A DNA stretch of 53,677 bases from NCBI RefSeq assembly GCF_002234405.1, contig NZ_NMQT01000004.1, positions 1 to 53,677 of the forward strand, given 5' to 3'. Below the pieces are notes generated by a model. It was given only the letters and a program-made list of their open reading frames with translations, had not been told where the DNA came from and searched no databases. The position numbers and the translations under genes are program-made. The stretch's first letter is position 1. Each line of letters starts with the position of its first letter. Below, piece after piece: positions 41,533 to 50,463 of the stretch. The DNA is from Amycolatopsis thailandensis. Its GTDB lineage: Bacteria; Actinomycetota; Actinomycetes; Mycobacteriales; Pseudonocardiaceae.

Positions 41533-43227
41533 GTGACCACAGTGAAGACAACGCCCCGACCGGAGGCCATCCGCTTCGGCGGGCGGCCTCGCGCCCCCAA
41601 AGGCTCCGTGTTCCTCAGCGTCGTCCGCACCACCGACCACAAGACGATCGGCCTGCTCTACCTCGGTACGTCGTTCGCGTTCTTCCTCGCCGGCGGGATC
41701 ATGGCGCTGCTGATGCGCGCCGAACTCGGCAGGCCGGGGTTGCAATTCCTTTCACCGGAGCAGTACAACCAGCTGTTCACCATGCACGGCACGATCATGC
41801 TGCTGTTGTACGCGACGCCGAATCTCTTCGCCTTCGCCAACTACATCCTCCCGTTGCAGATCGGGTCGCCCGACGTCGCGTTTCCCCGGCTGAACGCGTT
41901 TTCCTACTGGCTTTACCTTTTCGGCGGCACGATGACGCTGACGTCGTTCGTCACGCCGGGCGGCGCACCCGACTTCGGCTGGACGGCCTACACCCCGCTC
42001 TCGGCCGCCGCGCACGCGCCGGGAGTCGGCGCCGACCTGTGGATCATGGGCCTGATCGTTTCCGGGCTGGGCACGATCCTCGGCGCGGTCAACATGATCA
42101 CGACGATCCTCTGTCTGCGCGGGCCGGGGATGACCATGTGGCGGCTGCCGCTGTTCACCTGGAACATCCTCTTCACCACGATCCTGATCCTGATCGCGTT
42201 CCCGATCCTCACCGCCGCGCTGTTCGCGCTGGAAGCCGACAGACGGCTGGGCGCGCACGTCTTCGACCCGGCCAACGGTGGCGCGATCCTGTGGCAGCAC
42301 CTGTTCTGGTTCTTCGGCCATCCCGAGGTCTACATCGTCGCGTTGCCGTATTTCGGCATCGTGACCGAGATCGTCCCGGTGTTCAGCCGGAAACCGTTGT
42401 TCGGCTACAAGACGATGGTGTTCGCGACGATCTCGATCACCGCGCTGTCGATCGCGGTGTGGGCGCACCACATGTTCGCGACCGGCGCGGTGCTGCTGCC
42501 GTTCTTCTCGATCATGACGTTCCTCATCGCGGTGCCGACCGGGATCAAGTTCTTCAACTGGATCGGCACGATGTGGAAAGGGCAGCTGACCTTCGAATCG
42601 CCGATGCTGTGGTCGGTCGGGTTCATGGTGACGTTCCTGCTCGGCGGGCTGACCGGGATCATCCTCGCTTCACCGCCGCTGGACTTCCATGTGCACGACA
42701 GCTATTTCGTGGTCGCGCACTTCCACTACGTGCTGTTCGGCACCATCGTGTTCGCCACTTTCGCCGGGATCTACTTCTGGTTCCCCAAGATGACCGGCCG
42801 GATGCTCGACGAGCGGCTCGCGAAATGGCATTTCTGGACCACGTTCATCGGCTTCCACACGACGTTCCTCGTCCAGCACTGGCTCGGCGACGAAGGCATG
42901 CCGCGCCGCTACGCCGACTACCTCACGTCGGACGGATTCACCGCGCTCAACACGATTTCCACGATCGGCGCCTTCCTGCTCGGCGCGTCGGTGCTGCCGT
43001 TCCTCTGGAACGTGGTCCGCAGCTTCAGGTTCGGGGAGGTCGTCGAAGTCGACGACCCCTGGGGACACGGGAACTCCCTGGAATGGGCGACGACCTGCCC
43101 GCCTCCCCGGCATAACTTCTTCGATCTGCCGAAGATCCGGTCCGAACGGCCGGCGTTCGAACTCCACTACCCGCACATGGTCCCCCGGTTGCGCGCCGAG
43201 GGACACTCCAGTCGACCGAAGGAATGA
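41533..43227 (+). CDS. ctaD: Cytochrome c oxidase subunit I
   Basis: This 564-residue core subunit of the aa3 oxidase has twelve membrane helices and reduces oxygen while pumping protons. It shows the haem a ligand in [11 protein letters not shown], the CuB/cross-link motif FGHPEVYI near residue 254, the CuB histidine pair WAHHMF, the K-channel region before it, and the haem a3/haem a histidines in [10 protein letters not shown]. The GTG at 41533 ([17 protein letters not shown]) has GGGAG six bases upstream; the GTG at 41518 is less likely. No ctaC or ctaE is adjacent, which is normal for actinomycetes, where ctaD is often a separate locus. Confidence 0.96.
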   Translation: MTTVKTTPRPEAIRFGGRPRAPKGSVFLSVVRTTDHKTIGLLYLGTSFAFFLAGGIMALLMRAELGRPGLQFLSPEQYNQLFTMHGTIMLLLYATPNLFAFANYILPLQIGSPDVAFPRLNAFSYWLYLFGGTMTLTSFVTPGGAPDFGWTAYTPLSAAAHAPGVGADLWIMGLIVSGLGTILGAVNMITTILCLRGPGMTMWRLPLFTWNILFTTILILIAFPILTAALFALEADRRLGAHVFDPANGGAILWQHLFWFFGHPEVYIVALPYFGIVTEIVPVFSRKPLFGYKTMVFATISITALSIAVWAHHMFATGAVLLPFFSIMTFLIAVPTGIKFFNWIGTMWKGQLTFESPMLWSVGFMVTFLLGGLTGIILASPPLDFHVHDSYFVVAHFHYVLFGTIVFATFAGIYFWFPKMTGRMLDERLAKWHFWTTFIGFHTTFLVQHWLGDEGMPRRYADYLTSDGFTALNTISTIGAFLLGASVLPFLWNVVRSFRFGEVVEVDDPWGHGNSLEWATTCPPPRHNFFDLPKIRSERPAFELHYPHMVPRLRAEGHSSRPKE

Positions 43228-43237
43228 GGTACCGCGC

Positions 43238-43783
43238 ATGATCCCGATGGACGTCGAAGGGATGGCAGTCCTGGCTCCGGAGGCGGCTCCGGTGATGCTG
43301 CTGCGGGAGCGCGAGGGTGAACGCCGCTGGCTGGCGATCACGATCGGTGGCCCCGAGGCGAGCGCCGTGGCACTCGCGCAGGAGAAGATCCGGCTGCCGC
43401 GGCCCGGCACGATCGAACTGATCGGCAAGGTGGTCGAGTCGTTCGGGCACCGGGTGACCGGGGTCGAGGTGACCGCGCTGCGGGACGGCATCTTCTTCGC
43501 CGACCTGGTGTTCGAGTCCGGTATCCGCATCTCGGCCCGGCCGAGCGACGCGGTCGCGATCGGCCTGCGCGCCGGTGTCGTGATCGAGGTGGCGGATTCG
43601 GTGCTGGAGGTCGCTTCGGTGCGGGTCGAGATCGTGGGGGCGGGGCCTGACGCGGAACTGCCGTCGGTGCCGCCGGATCCGGTCGCGCAGGAGCGAGAGG
43701 TCGAGAAGTTCCGGGCGGCGCTGGACAAGATCGTGCCGGAGGACTTCGGGGACCTGCCACCTGACGCCGGACCTGGCCACTGA
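43238..43783 (+). CDS. Bifunctional nuclease (DUF151) domain protein
   Basis: This 181-residue protein of the BFN/DUF151 family has the typical VMLLREREGERRWLAITIGGPEASAVALA, the conserved REGIFFADLVFE-like strand (LRDGIFFADLVFESG) and RPSDAVAIGLRAGV. A plant member has nuclease activity; the role in bacteria is not settled. The C-terminal 50 residues are acidic and variable. The ATG at 43238 has GAGG eight bases upstream. It follows ctaD by 10 bp, an unusual neighbour; actinobacterial homologues I recall lie near MerR-type regulators. Confidence 0.9.
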   Translation: MIPMDVEGMAVLAPEAAPVMLLREREGERRWLAITIGGPEASAVALAQEKIRLPRPGTIELIGKVVESFGHRVTGVEVTALRDGIFFADLVFESGIRISARPSDAVAIGLRAGVVIEVADSVLEVASVRVEIVGAGPDAELPSVPPDPVAQEREVEKFRAALDKIVPEDFGDLPPDAGPGH

Positions 43784-43787
43784 CCCG

Positions 43788-43842
43788 TGCAATGAAGGGG
43801 CCTTTCATAGCAAAATTTGCTATGAAAGGCCCCTTCATTGCA
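43788..43842. terminator. Perfect 27-bp palindrome, bidirectional terminator
   Basis: Arms 43788-43814 and 43816-43842 are perfect inverted repeats around a single A. Each arm includes its own near-palindrome (ATGAAGGGGCCTTTCAT). It fills the gap between the DUF151 gene and the convergent carboxylase gene, 5 and 9 bp from their stops. This is the longest perfect palindrome in the window. Confidence 0.85.
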
Positions 43843-43850
43843 GTCGAGTA

Positions 43851-46800
43851 CTACTTCTTCGCGAGGCCTCGCTCGATCGCCTCGATGATGCGCGGCCGCA
43901 TCTCCGCCGCGCTGATGATCGCGTCCACCGAACCGACCTTCACCGCGCGCTCGATGCTGTGCACGCCGTCGAACTCCGAAGCGACCGCGCCCAGCTTCTC
44001 GGCCCGCACCGAAGACTGGACCTCGGCCAGTTCCGCGGCCAGCGCGGCGCGTTCGGCGCCGGTCGCCCCGCTGAGCTTGTCCGAGAGCGACCGCACCCGC
44101 TGATCCGCCGCGGTCCGCGCGTTGACCTCACCGGCGAACACGACCGCCGCGGCGGGCGCGCCACCGAGTACGGAGGCGAACGAGCCTTCCAGCGCCAGCA
44201 CGGTCATGTTCGGGTTCAGCGCCTTGGAGAAGACCACGAACGCGCCGCCGTGGTACCGCGAGATCACGGTGAACACGATCGGGCCTTCGAAGTTGACGAT
44301 CGCCCGGCCGATCTCCGCGCCGTACTCCAGCTGGAGCTTCCGCATCGACTCCGGCGAACCGTCGAAGCCGGACAGGTTCGCCAGCACCACCAGCGGCCGG
44401 TTGCCGCTGGCCGCGTTGATCGCCCGCGCCGCCTTCTTCGACGACCGCGGGAACAGCGTGCCCGCGGTGTAGGTGTCCGGGCCGTCGGTGGGCGGGAAGC
44501 CGCGGCGCGGCACCGAACGCGACTCGATGCCGAGCAGGCAGACCGGCCGCCCGCCGAGGTGCACGTCCTGCACGGCCGCGGTCTCCGCGTCGGCCATGCC
44601 CGGCCAGCGCTCCAGCACCGGGTGGTCCTGGTCGGACAGCGCGCGCATCACCGTGCGGATGTCGAACGGCTTCTTGCGGTCGGGGTTGGCCTCCCGCGAG
44701 AAGATCTGGCCGACCGTGGTGAAGTCGCTGTCGACGGCCGCGTGCGGGAACGGCGAGATGTCCCGCTCGATCGGGTCGTTCGTGACCGCCTTGCGCGGGC
44801 CGGTCTCCTCCGGCGCCACGTAGGTGTGGTCGTAGTGCGACATCAGCACGTCGCGGGCCGCGGCGAGGTTCGGCGCCCAGTACTGCGCCTGGCCGTTCGG
44901 GCCCATGACGCGGTCGTAGCCGCCGATGCCGAAGTTGTCTTCGGCCGAGACGCCACCGGAGAAGTCGAGCGACTGCTTGCCGGTCAGCACCATCGCGGAA
45001 TCCGGCGTCATCACCAGGATTCCCTTGGTGTGCATGAGCATCGTCGCTTCGGCGTTCCAGTAGGGCTGGGCGCCGACGTTGATCCCGGCGACGACGATGT
45101 TGATCTCGCCGCCGTCCTGGGTGAAGTGCACGATGCGCTTGAGCGCGGCCGCGACCCAGTCCATGTTCTCGGTGCCGGACTCCATCGAGATCCGGGCGCC
45201 GGCCGACAGCGCGTACCACTCCAGCGGGACCCGCAGCCGCTCGGCCAGATCCAGCGCCGCGATCACCCGGGAGCACTCCGGCTCCGACAGCGCGCCGAGC
45301 GCCTTCGTCGGGTCGCCCAGCAGCACCACGCGCTTGACGCCCTCCGGGTGGCGCTCGGTCGGCGTGGTGACCACACCGGCCACGATCGCGGCCGTGTTGC
45401 GCCCCTTCTTCCGGTCGACCGGGACGAGCGTGTTGGTGTCGTCCATGTCGTACTCGCTGAACGAGCCGAGCATCTCGGTCAGCTCGTACGGGTACACCGT
45501 GTCGCGACGGCGGGCGCGCAGCACGTTCTGGCGGTAGTCGTCGAGCGGGAGGATCGGCTCGGTGGTCGGCTCGGACAGCGACATCTGCACGCCACCGCTG
45601 ACGTCGTAGCCGATGCGCACGGCGACCTCGGTGACGTCACCGGTCACGCGGTCGCGCTGCCTGCCGAGGAACTGGACCTCTTCGAGACCCGCGCCCGCCG
45701 TCGACGGCTGCACGCGCTGCGCGACCGTGTCCAGCTCTTCGCCGGTGAGCTCACTGGTCGGCCACACGTACAGCATGATCCGGTTGGTGTCGAAGCGCTT
45801 CTTCGGCGGAAGCTTCGCCTGCACCTCGCGGATCGCGTCGAGGCAGCCCGCCAGCGTGCCTTCGACCGCGGGCAGGGCCAGCAGCTTGCCGTCGTTGTCC
45901 CGCAACGGGGTCAGGTCACGGACCTGGGCGAGCGCGACCAGCCGCTGATCCGACGGGTTCATCGGCGAGACGCACTTGAACAGGTACACGTCCTCGTCAC
46001 CGGACGGCAGCCGGGTGAGGTCGAAGTTCGCCAGCCGCTGCAACTGCATCCGCTGGGCGATCAGCGGGTGCAGACCGCGGATCAGCCGCTCCTCGCTGAA
46101 ACCGGTCGAGGACGGGCGGAAGGTGAAGTGGTGGTGCGTCACCGCGCCGCCGTGCCCGGCGACGGTGGTGGTGACGCGCCGGATCCGGCTCGGCAGCGAC
46201 TCGGCGGTGAGGATCTCACGCAGGCCCGCCGCCATCGCGTCGTCGTCGGCCGACTCGTCGTCCCAGGTGAGGTAGAGGTCCGCCTCGACGTCGGTGTCGG
46301 CGGGCAGCTGGGCGGCGAGATCGGCGACCGCCTTGATCGCGCCGGGCAGCCCGGCCCGGTCGACGGCGGTGGTGGCCATGTGGAACCGCTCGTTCTCGTC
46401 GGCGTAGTCACCGGTGACGAAGGTGCAGCCGCCGACGGTGAGCTGGCCGACGCCGGTGAGCGCGCGGTTGCCGTAGTAGCGGCGGCTCAGCACTTCGAGC
46501 AGCGGGGTGTGATCGGTGCCGGGGCGCCCGATCCGCTGTCCGAGCAGGCGCACCAGCGGCTGCGCGCTGGCCTGCATGCTGGCGATCCGCTCGGCGCGAT
46601 CCGGGGAGTCCGGGTTCACGTCGAGGTGGCGCAGGTGCTTTCGGACCTCGCTGTAGACCTCGGCGCGGGTGCGGCGGAGCAGCGGCTGGGCGAACCAGCG
46701 GAACACCACGCTGCGCGCCAGGTCGCCGACCACCGGGAAGCGGAGCTGGGTGGCGGCGATGAGCGCCTCCAGCGCCTTGCCCGCGGGCTCGCGCATCGAC

Positions 46801-49340
46801 TCGAACGGCTGCGCCTCGGTGAGCCACTGCCGCAGCAGCGCGGTGACGACCGCGACGTCGGACGAGGTCCGCTGCTGGGCGAGGAAGATGCGGAAGACCG
46901 CCTCCTCCAGCTCCGGCGTCCGCTCCAGGTCCGTGATGCCGTAGTGGGCCAGGACCTTCTTGAGCTTGTTCTGGAACGACTCCGACAGCCCGGCGCGTTC
47001 GACGTCGAGACTCTGGAGGTAGGTGTGGAAGAACTCGCGGGAGCTGTGCACCCGGGTGTCCGACTTGGCCTCTTCGCGCGCCGGCTTGTTGCGCATCAGC
47101 TCGGACAGGTCGGCGAACACGGTCAGCAGTTCGACCTCGCCCTCCAGCGGGCGGTCGCCGTTGCCCTCCAGTTCGGCACGGGCGGCCAGGTACGTGCTGA
47201 GCGTGCGGCGCTCGTCGTGCGGGTCGACGTCGAAGCCGAGCAGGAGGCTGCGCAGGTCCTGCTGCCCGCGCGTGATCCGCTGCGCCGCCGACGTGCCGTC
47301 CGGTTCGGTGGGCAGCTCGATCTCGATACTGCCGGTGTCCTCGGCGACCTCTTCGCCTTCCTCCGCCAGCGGTTCGAGCCGCAGCAGGGGAGCGCCGGTC
47401 TCGACCTGGCTGCCGACCGAGACGACGCACTCACGCAGCTTCGCCCGGAACGGCGCGCGGAGCACCGTCTCCATCTTCATGCTTTCCAGCACCAGCACGG
47501 GTGCGCCTGCCTCGACCTCCGCGCCGACCTCGAGCGGCGTCGCGACGACGAGCGCGGGCGCGGGGGAGCGGACGACGCCGCCCTCGTCGCGGCTGATGCG
47601 GTGGGTCACGCCGTCGACCTCGACCAGGTGGATCGGTCCGTGCGTGCCGGTGACCAGGCGGAACCGGGTCCCGTTGACGGTGATCTGGCCGGTGTGCTCG
47701 TCGAACCGGTCGACCTCGACGTCGGCGGGGTGGATGTCGCCGCCGCCCGCGGAGACGCCGACCCGGAACCGGCGGTGACCGATCCGGGCCACGCTCACGC
47801 GGTACGCGGCGCCACGCAGTTTGAGGTCGAGCGGGCGGCCGCTCTCGTGCTGAACCTGCGGGCGGCCACCGTGCGCGGTGGACAGAAGACGTTGGCGCTC
47901 AACGGCTTCCTCGTCCTCGTAGGCCTCGATGGCGGCGGCCGCGAGCGCGATCGCCGAATGGCGGTGGGTGACCAGCTTGCCCTCGCCGCGGACGCGGTCG
48001 ATCCAGCCGGTGTCGGCGCTGCCGTCGATCACCTCGGGCTGGTCGAGCAGGTCGAGGACGAAGCTCTTGTTGGTCGCGCCGCCCTCGATGATGACCGTGG
48101 TCTGCGCCATCGCCCGGCGCAGACGACCGAGCGCCTCGTCACGGTCGCGGCCGTAGGCGATGATCTTCGCGATCATCGAGTCGAAGTCGGCCGGGATCGT
48201 GTCGCCTTCGCTGACCCCGGTGTCGACCCGGATGCCGGGTCCGGCGGGCAGGTCCAGGCGGGCGATGCGGCCGGGTGACGGGGCGAAGTCGCGGTCCGGG
48301 TCCTCGGCGTTGAGCCGCGCTTCGACGGCGTGACCGAACTCGGCGGGCTGGACGCCGTCGAGCTTGCCGCCGGACGCGACGTGCAGCTGGGCCTTGACCA
48401 GGTCCATGCCGGTGGTCAGCTCGGTGATCGGGTGCTCGACCTGAAGGCGGGTGTTGACCTCGAGGAAGGCGAACAGCTTGTCGCCCGGGTGGTAGAGGAA
48501 CTCGACCGTGCCGGCGCCGCGGTAGTCGACCGCGAGCGCGAGCCGCTCGGCGGACCGCTTGAGCTCGTCGGCCTGCTCGGGGCTCAGCACCGGGGAGGCG
48601 GACTCCTCGATGATCTTCTGGTTGCGGCGCTGCACCGAACAGTCGCGGACGCCGAGCGCCCACGCGGTGCCCTGGCCGTCGGCGATGACCTGGACCTCGA
48701 CGTGCCGGGCGCCGGTGACCAGGCGCTCCAGGAACACGACGCCGCTGCCGAAGGCCCGCTCGGCCTCCAGGCTGGTGCGCTCGTAGGCGTCCTTGAGCTC
48801 GTCGGCGGAGGTGATGACGCGGATACCGCGGCCGCCACCGCCGGCGGTCGCCTTGAGCATCAGCGGGTAGCCGATGTCCTCGGCCGCGCTGATGGCCGCG
48901 TCGAGGTCCGCGACGGCGCCGCGGCTCCACGGCGCCACGGGCACGCCGACCTCCTCGGCGATCAGCTTCGCGCCGATCTTGTCGCCGAGCTTGCGCATCG
49001 CGTCCGCGCTCGGGCCGATGAAGGTGACGCCCAGCCGCTCACACAGCTCGGCGAAGGCCGGGTCCTCGGCCACGAAGCCCCAACCGACCCAGGCCGCGTC
49101 GGCCCCGGTCTCGGTCAGCGCCCGCTCCAGTACGGCGAAGTCCAGATACGGACGTGCCGACGCGGGACCGAGGTTGTGGCTGAGGTCGGCTTCCCGCACG
49201 AACGTCGCCGACCGGTCCGCGTCCGTGTAGAGAGCGACGGTCTCGATCCGCTGTCCGGTCTCCGCCGACAGCTCGCGGACGGCATGGATGAGCCGCATCG
49301 CGGCCTCTCCGCGGTTGACGATGGCGACACGACTGAACAC
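43851..49340 (-). CDS. Fused multidomain acyl-CoA (acetyl-CoA) carboxylase
   Basis: The 1829-residue protein contains all activities of an acyl-CoA carboxylase in one chain. Biotin carboxylase occupies about residues 1-450 (ATP-grasp with KATAGGGGRGIRVI and EVNTRLQVEHPITE). The biotin carrier domain has LESMKMETVL, with Lys near residue 620. A long central region and a carboxyltransferase (about residues 1290-1829, with LANLSGFDGSPESMRKLQLEYGAEI) follow. The order and the central domain match eukaryotic ACC rather than the usual split bacterial subunits. It makes malonyl-CoA or a related extender. The GTG at 49340 follows GGGAGG; an ATG at 49367 is less likely. Confidence 0.93.
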   Translation of the reverse strand: MFSRVAIVNRGEAAMRLIHAVRELSAETGQRIETVALYTDADRSATFVREADLSHNLGPASARPYLDFAVLERALTETGADAAWVGWGFVAEDPAFAELCERLGVTFIGPSADAMRKLGDKIGAKLIAEEVGVPVAPWSRGAVADLDAAISAAEDIGYPLMLKATAGGGGRGIRVITSADELKDAYERTSLEAERAFGSGVVFLERLVTGARHVEVQVIADGQGTAWALGVRDCSVQRRNQKIIEESASPVLSPEQADELKRSAERLALAVDYRGAGTVEFLYHPGDKLFAFLEVNTRLQVEHPITELTTGMDLVKAQLHVASGGKLDGVQPAEFGHAVEARLNAEDPDRDFAPSPGRIARLDLPAGPGIRVDTGVSEGDTIPADFDSMIAKIIAYGRDRDEALGRLRRAMAQTTVIIEGGATNKSFVLDLLDQPEVIDGSADTGWIDRVRGEGKLVTHRHSAIALAAAAIEAYEDEEAVERQRLLSTAHGGRPQVQHESGRPLDLKLRGAAYRVSVARIGHRRFRVGVSAGGGDIHPADVEVDRFDEHTGQITVNGTRFRLVTGTHGPIHLVEVDGVTHRISRDEGGVVRSPAPALVVATPLEVGAEVEAGAPVLVLESMKMETVLRAPFRAKLRECVVSVGSQVETGAPLLRLEPLAEEGEEVAEDTGSIEIELPTEPDGTSAAQRITRGQQDLRSLLLGFDVDPHDERRTLSTYLAARAELEGNGDRPLEGEVELLTVFADLSELMRNKPAREEAKSDTRVHSSREFFHTYLQSLDVERAGLSESFQNKLKKVLAHYGITDLERTPELEEAVFRIFLAQQRTSSDVAVVTALLRQWLTEAQPFESMREPAGKALEALIAATQLRFPVVGDLARSVVFRWFAQPLLRRTRAEVYSEVRKHLRHLDVNPDSPDRAERIASMQASAQPLVRLLGQRIGRPGTDHTPLLEVLSRRYYGNRALTGVGQLTVGGCTFVTGDYADENERFHMATTAVDRAGLPGAIKAVADLAAQLPADTDVEADLYLTWDDESADDDAMAAGLREILTAESLPSRIRRVTTTVAGHGGAVTHHHFTFRPSSTGFSEERLIRGLHPLIAQRMQLQRLANFDLTRLPSGDEDVYLFKCVSPMNPSDQRLVALAQVRDLTPLRDNDGKLLALPAVEGTLAGCLDAIREVQAKLPPKKRFDTNRIMLYVWPTSELTGEELDTVAQRVQPSTAGAGLEEVQFLGRQRDRVTGDVTEVAVRIGYDVSGGVQMSLSEPTTEPILPLDDYRQNVLRARRRDTVYPYELTEMLGSFSEYDMDDTNTLVPVDRKKGRNTAAIVAGVVTTPTERHPEGVKRVVLLGDPTKALGALSEPECSRVIAALDLAERLRVPLEWYALSAGARISMESGTENMDWVAAALKRIVHFTQDGGEINIVVAGINVGAQPYWNAEATMLMHTKGILVMTPDSAMVLTGKQSLDFSGGVSAEDNFGIGGYDRVMGPNGQAQYWAPNLAAARDVLMSHYDHTYVAPEETGPRKAVTNDPIERDISPFPHAAVDSDFTTVGQIFSREANPDRKKPFDIRTVMRALSDQDHPVLERWPGMADAETAAVQDVHLGGRPVCLLGIESRSVPRRGFPPTDGPDTYTAGTLFPRSSKKAARAINAASGNRPLVVLANLSGFDGSPESMRKLQLEYGAEIGRAIVNFEGPIVFTVISRYHGGAFVVFSKALNPNMTVLALEGSFASVLGGAPAAAVVFAGEVNARTAADQRVRSLSDKLSGATGAERAALAAELAEVQSSVRAEKLGAVASEFDGVHSIERAVKVGSVDAIISAAEMRPRIIEAIERGLAKK

Positions 49341-49556
49341 CGACTGAGCCTCCCAAGTACGCAGCACAACAGGGTGACGTCCCGCCGGATCACACGGGGG
49401 ACAGTCTCCTGTACCTGTCTAACAGCCTGCCTCTTACCGGCCGGTACGAGAATGTCGTCGGTGACGCATGCCGAGGGCCGGTGCTTGTAGGAACCCGCCA
49501 AAAAGTGTCCTGGAACACCTAGTAGAGGGCCCTGATGACGTGATGAAGTGGACAAT
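49341..49556. promoter_or_regulatory. Promoter region of the carboxylase gene
   Basis: The 216-bp segment upstream of the carboxylase start contains the perfect 12-bp palindrome TACCGGCCGGTA (49435-49446), about 95 bp before the start codon, a possible regulator site. No gene is visible on either strand. Confidence 0.35.
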
Positions 49557-49899
49557 CGGGGGTTGGACTTGCTAGTCGGGTTCGTGAGCTGTCATCAGGT
49601 GTTCACGCCCGGTTTCATCGGGGTTGCCGGGACGGCTGGCCCGGCGCGGGGTGCTCGTCGCGGCGCTGGGCGTCGAGGGTTGGGGCCGGGGGTGCTCACT
49701 TGAGGTTCGTGGCCGGTTTTCGGCGACGGTGCTCGGCTGGGGCGCTCGGTTGGGGGACGAGGCTACGCGCTTCGTGGGGAGTGATGCTCGGGCAGGGGCG
49801 GGGTGGCCGTTTTTTGGCGACGCGGGGTCGGCCCTATGGCTTGGTACGCGTGAGACGTAGGCGAAGCCGCGTCTCCGTGGTCTTTTTTCGGCGACGGGG

Positions 49900-49982
49900 T
49901 CAGAACGCGTGGTGGTTCGTCGTCCAGGCGAGGGCGCGGGGCTGGCCGGGTTTGTCTTTCCACCGGTGGTCGCGGCGGCACG
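49900..49982 (-). pseudogene. Displaced C-terminal fragment of a DUF222-HNH gene (older)
   Basis: On the minus strand the sequence reads CRRDHRWKDKPGQ and after a deletion ends HHAF-stop at 49900-49902. CRRDHR-KDxPG is the end of the HNH motif of the intact gene (CRRDHRLKDEPGW). The middle of the tail is lost. Confidence 0.6.
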
Positions 49983-50156
49983 GCGAGGGACGCAGGCAGG
50001 AGTCTCGTTGCCCGGAGGGGGTTTTCCGGTGGAGGCCTGCTCCATTGGAGACGGCGTGGCCGATTTTCGGCGACGAAGGCGGATGGGTCGCTGTGGCTTG
50101 GTGCGCGTAAGGCGTAGGCGAAGCCGCGTCTCCGTGGCCATTTTTCGGCGACGGGC

Positions 50157-50287
50157 TCAGAACGGCGGCTCGTCTTCCGCGGACACTGTCGGGCAACGTG
50201 CGTGCAGGGTGGTGACGATCAACGTGCCACCGGGCGCGAGGCGGCTGACCCAGCCAGGTTCGTCCTTGAGCCGATGACCGCGACCGC
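50157..50287 (-). pseudogene. Displaced C-terminal fragment of a DUF222-HNH gene (younger)
   Basis: On the minus strand about 43 codons read GRGHRLKDEPGWVSRLAPGG, then TLIVTT, and end EDEPPF-stop at 50157-50159, matching the intact gene's HRLKDEPGWIYHLAPDGALTV ... DDEPPPF. The frame is preserved and the stop is in the same place, but the body of the gene is absent. Confidence 0.7.
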
Positions 50288-50463
50288 ACGACGAGGGACG
50301 CAGGCAGGACTCTCGTTGCCCGGCGAGGGTTTCCTGTGGAGGCCTGCCCCATTGGAGGGGCCGTGGCCGATTTTCGGCGACAAAGGCGGGTGGGCCCCTG
50401 TGGCTCGGTGCGCGTGAGGCGTGGGCGATGCCGCGTCTCCGTGGCCGTTTTTCGGCGACGGGC

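Larger units (their letters stand above)
49790..50463. repeat. Tandem degenerate repeats of the HNH gene's 3' end and flank
   Basis: Units of about 306 bp begin at 49985 and 50291 (GGACGCAGGCAGGA, then TCTCGTTGCCCGG, then GTGGAGGCCTGC), with a shorter, older unit at about 49790-49984. Each unit carries two copies of a GTGGCC-xTTTTCGGCGAC motif 75-80 bp apart (49803 and 49877; 50056 and 50134; 50363 and 50441), followed by GGGCTCAGAA or a variant and then a stretch homologous to the C-terminus of the DUF222-HNH gene. In the last unit this is the intact gene; in the earlier two it is a fragment. Confidence 0.8.

Noticed and set aside
43959..48278. Plus-strand ORF of 1439 codons
   Set aside because: It is the antisense shadow of the fused carboxylase; the composition is rich in Arg, Val, Gln and His with no domain, and the minus-strand gene has clear motifs throughout.
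49790..50463. CRISPR array
   Set aside because: The repeats are long, degenerate and contain coding remnants; there are no short, regularly spaced identical repeats with unique spacers and no cas genes.
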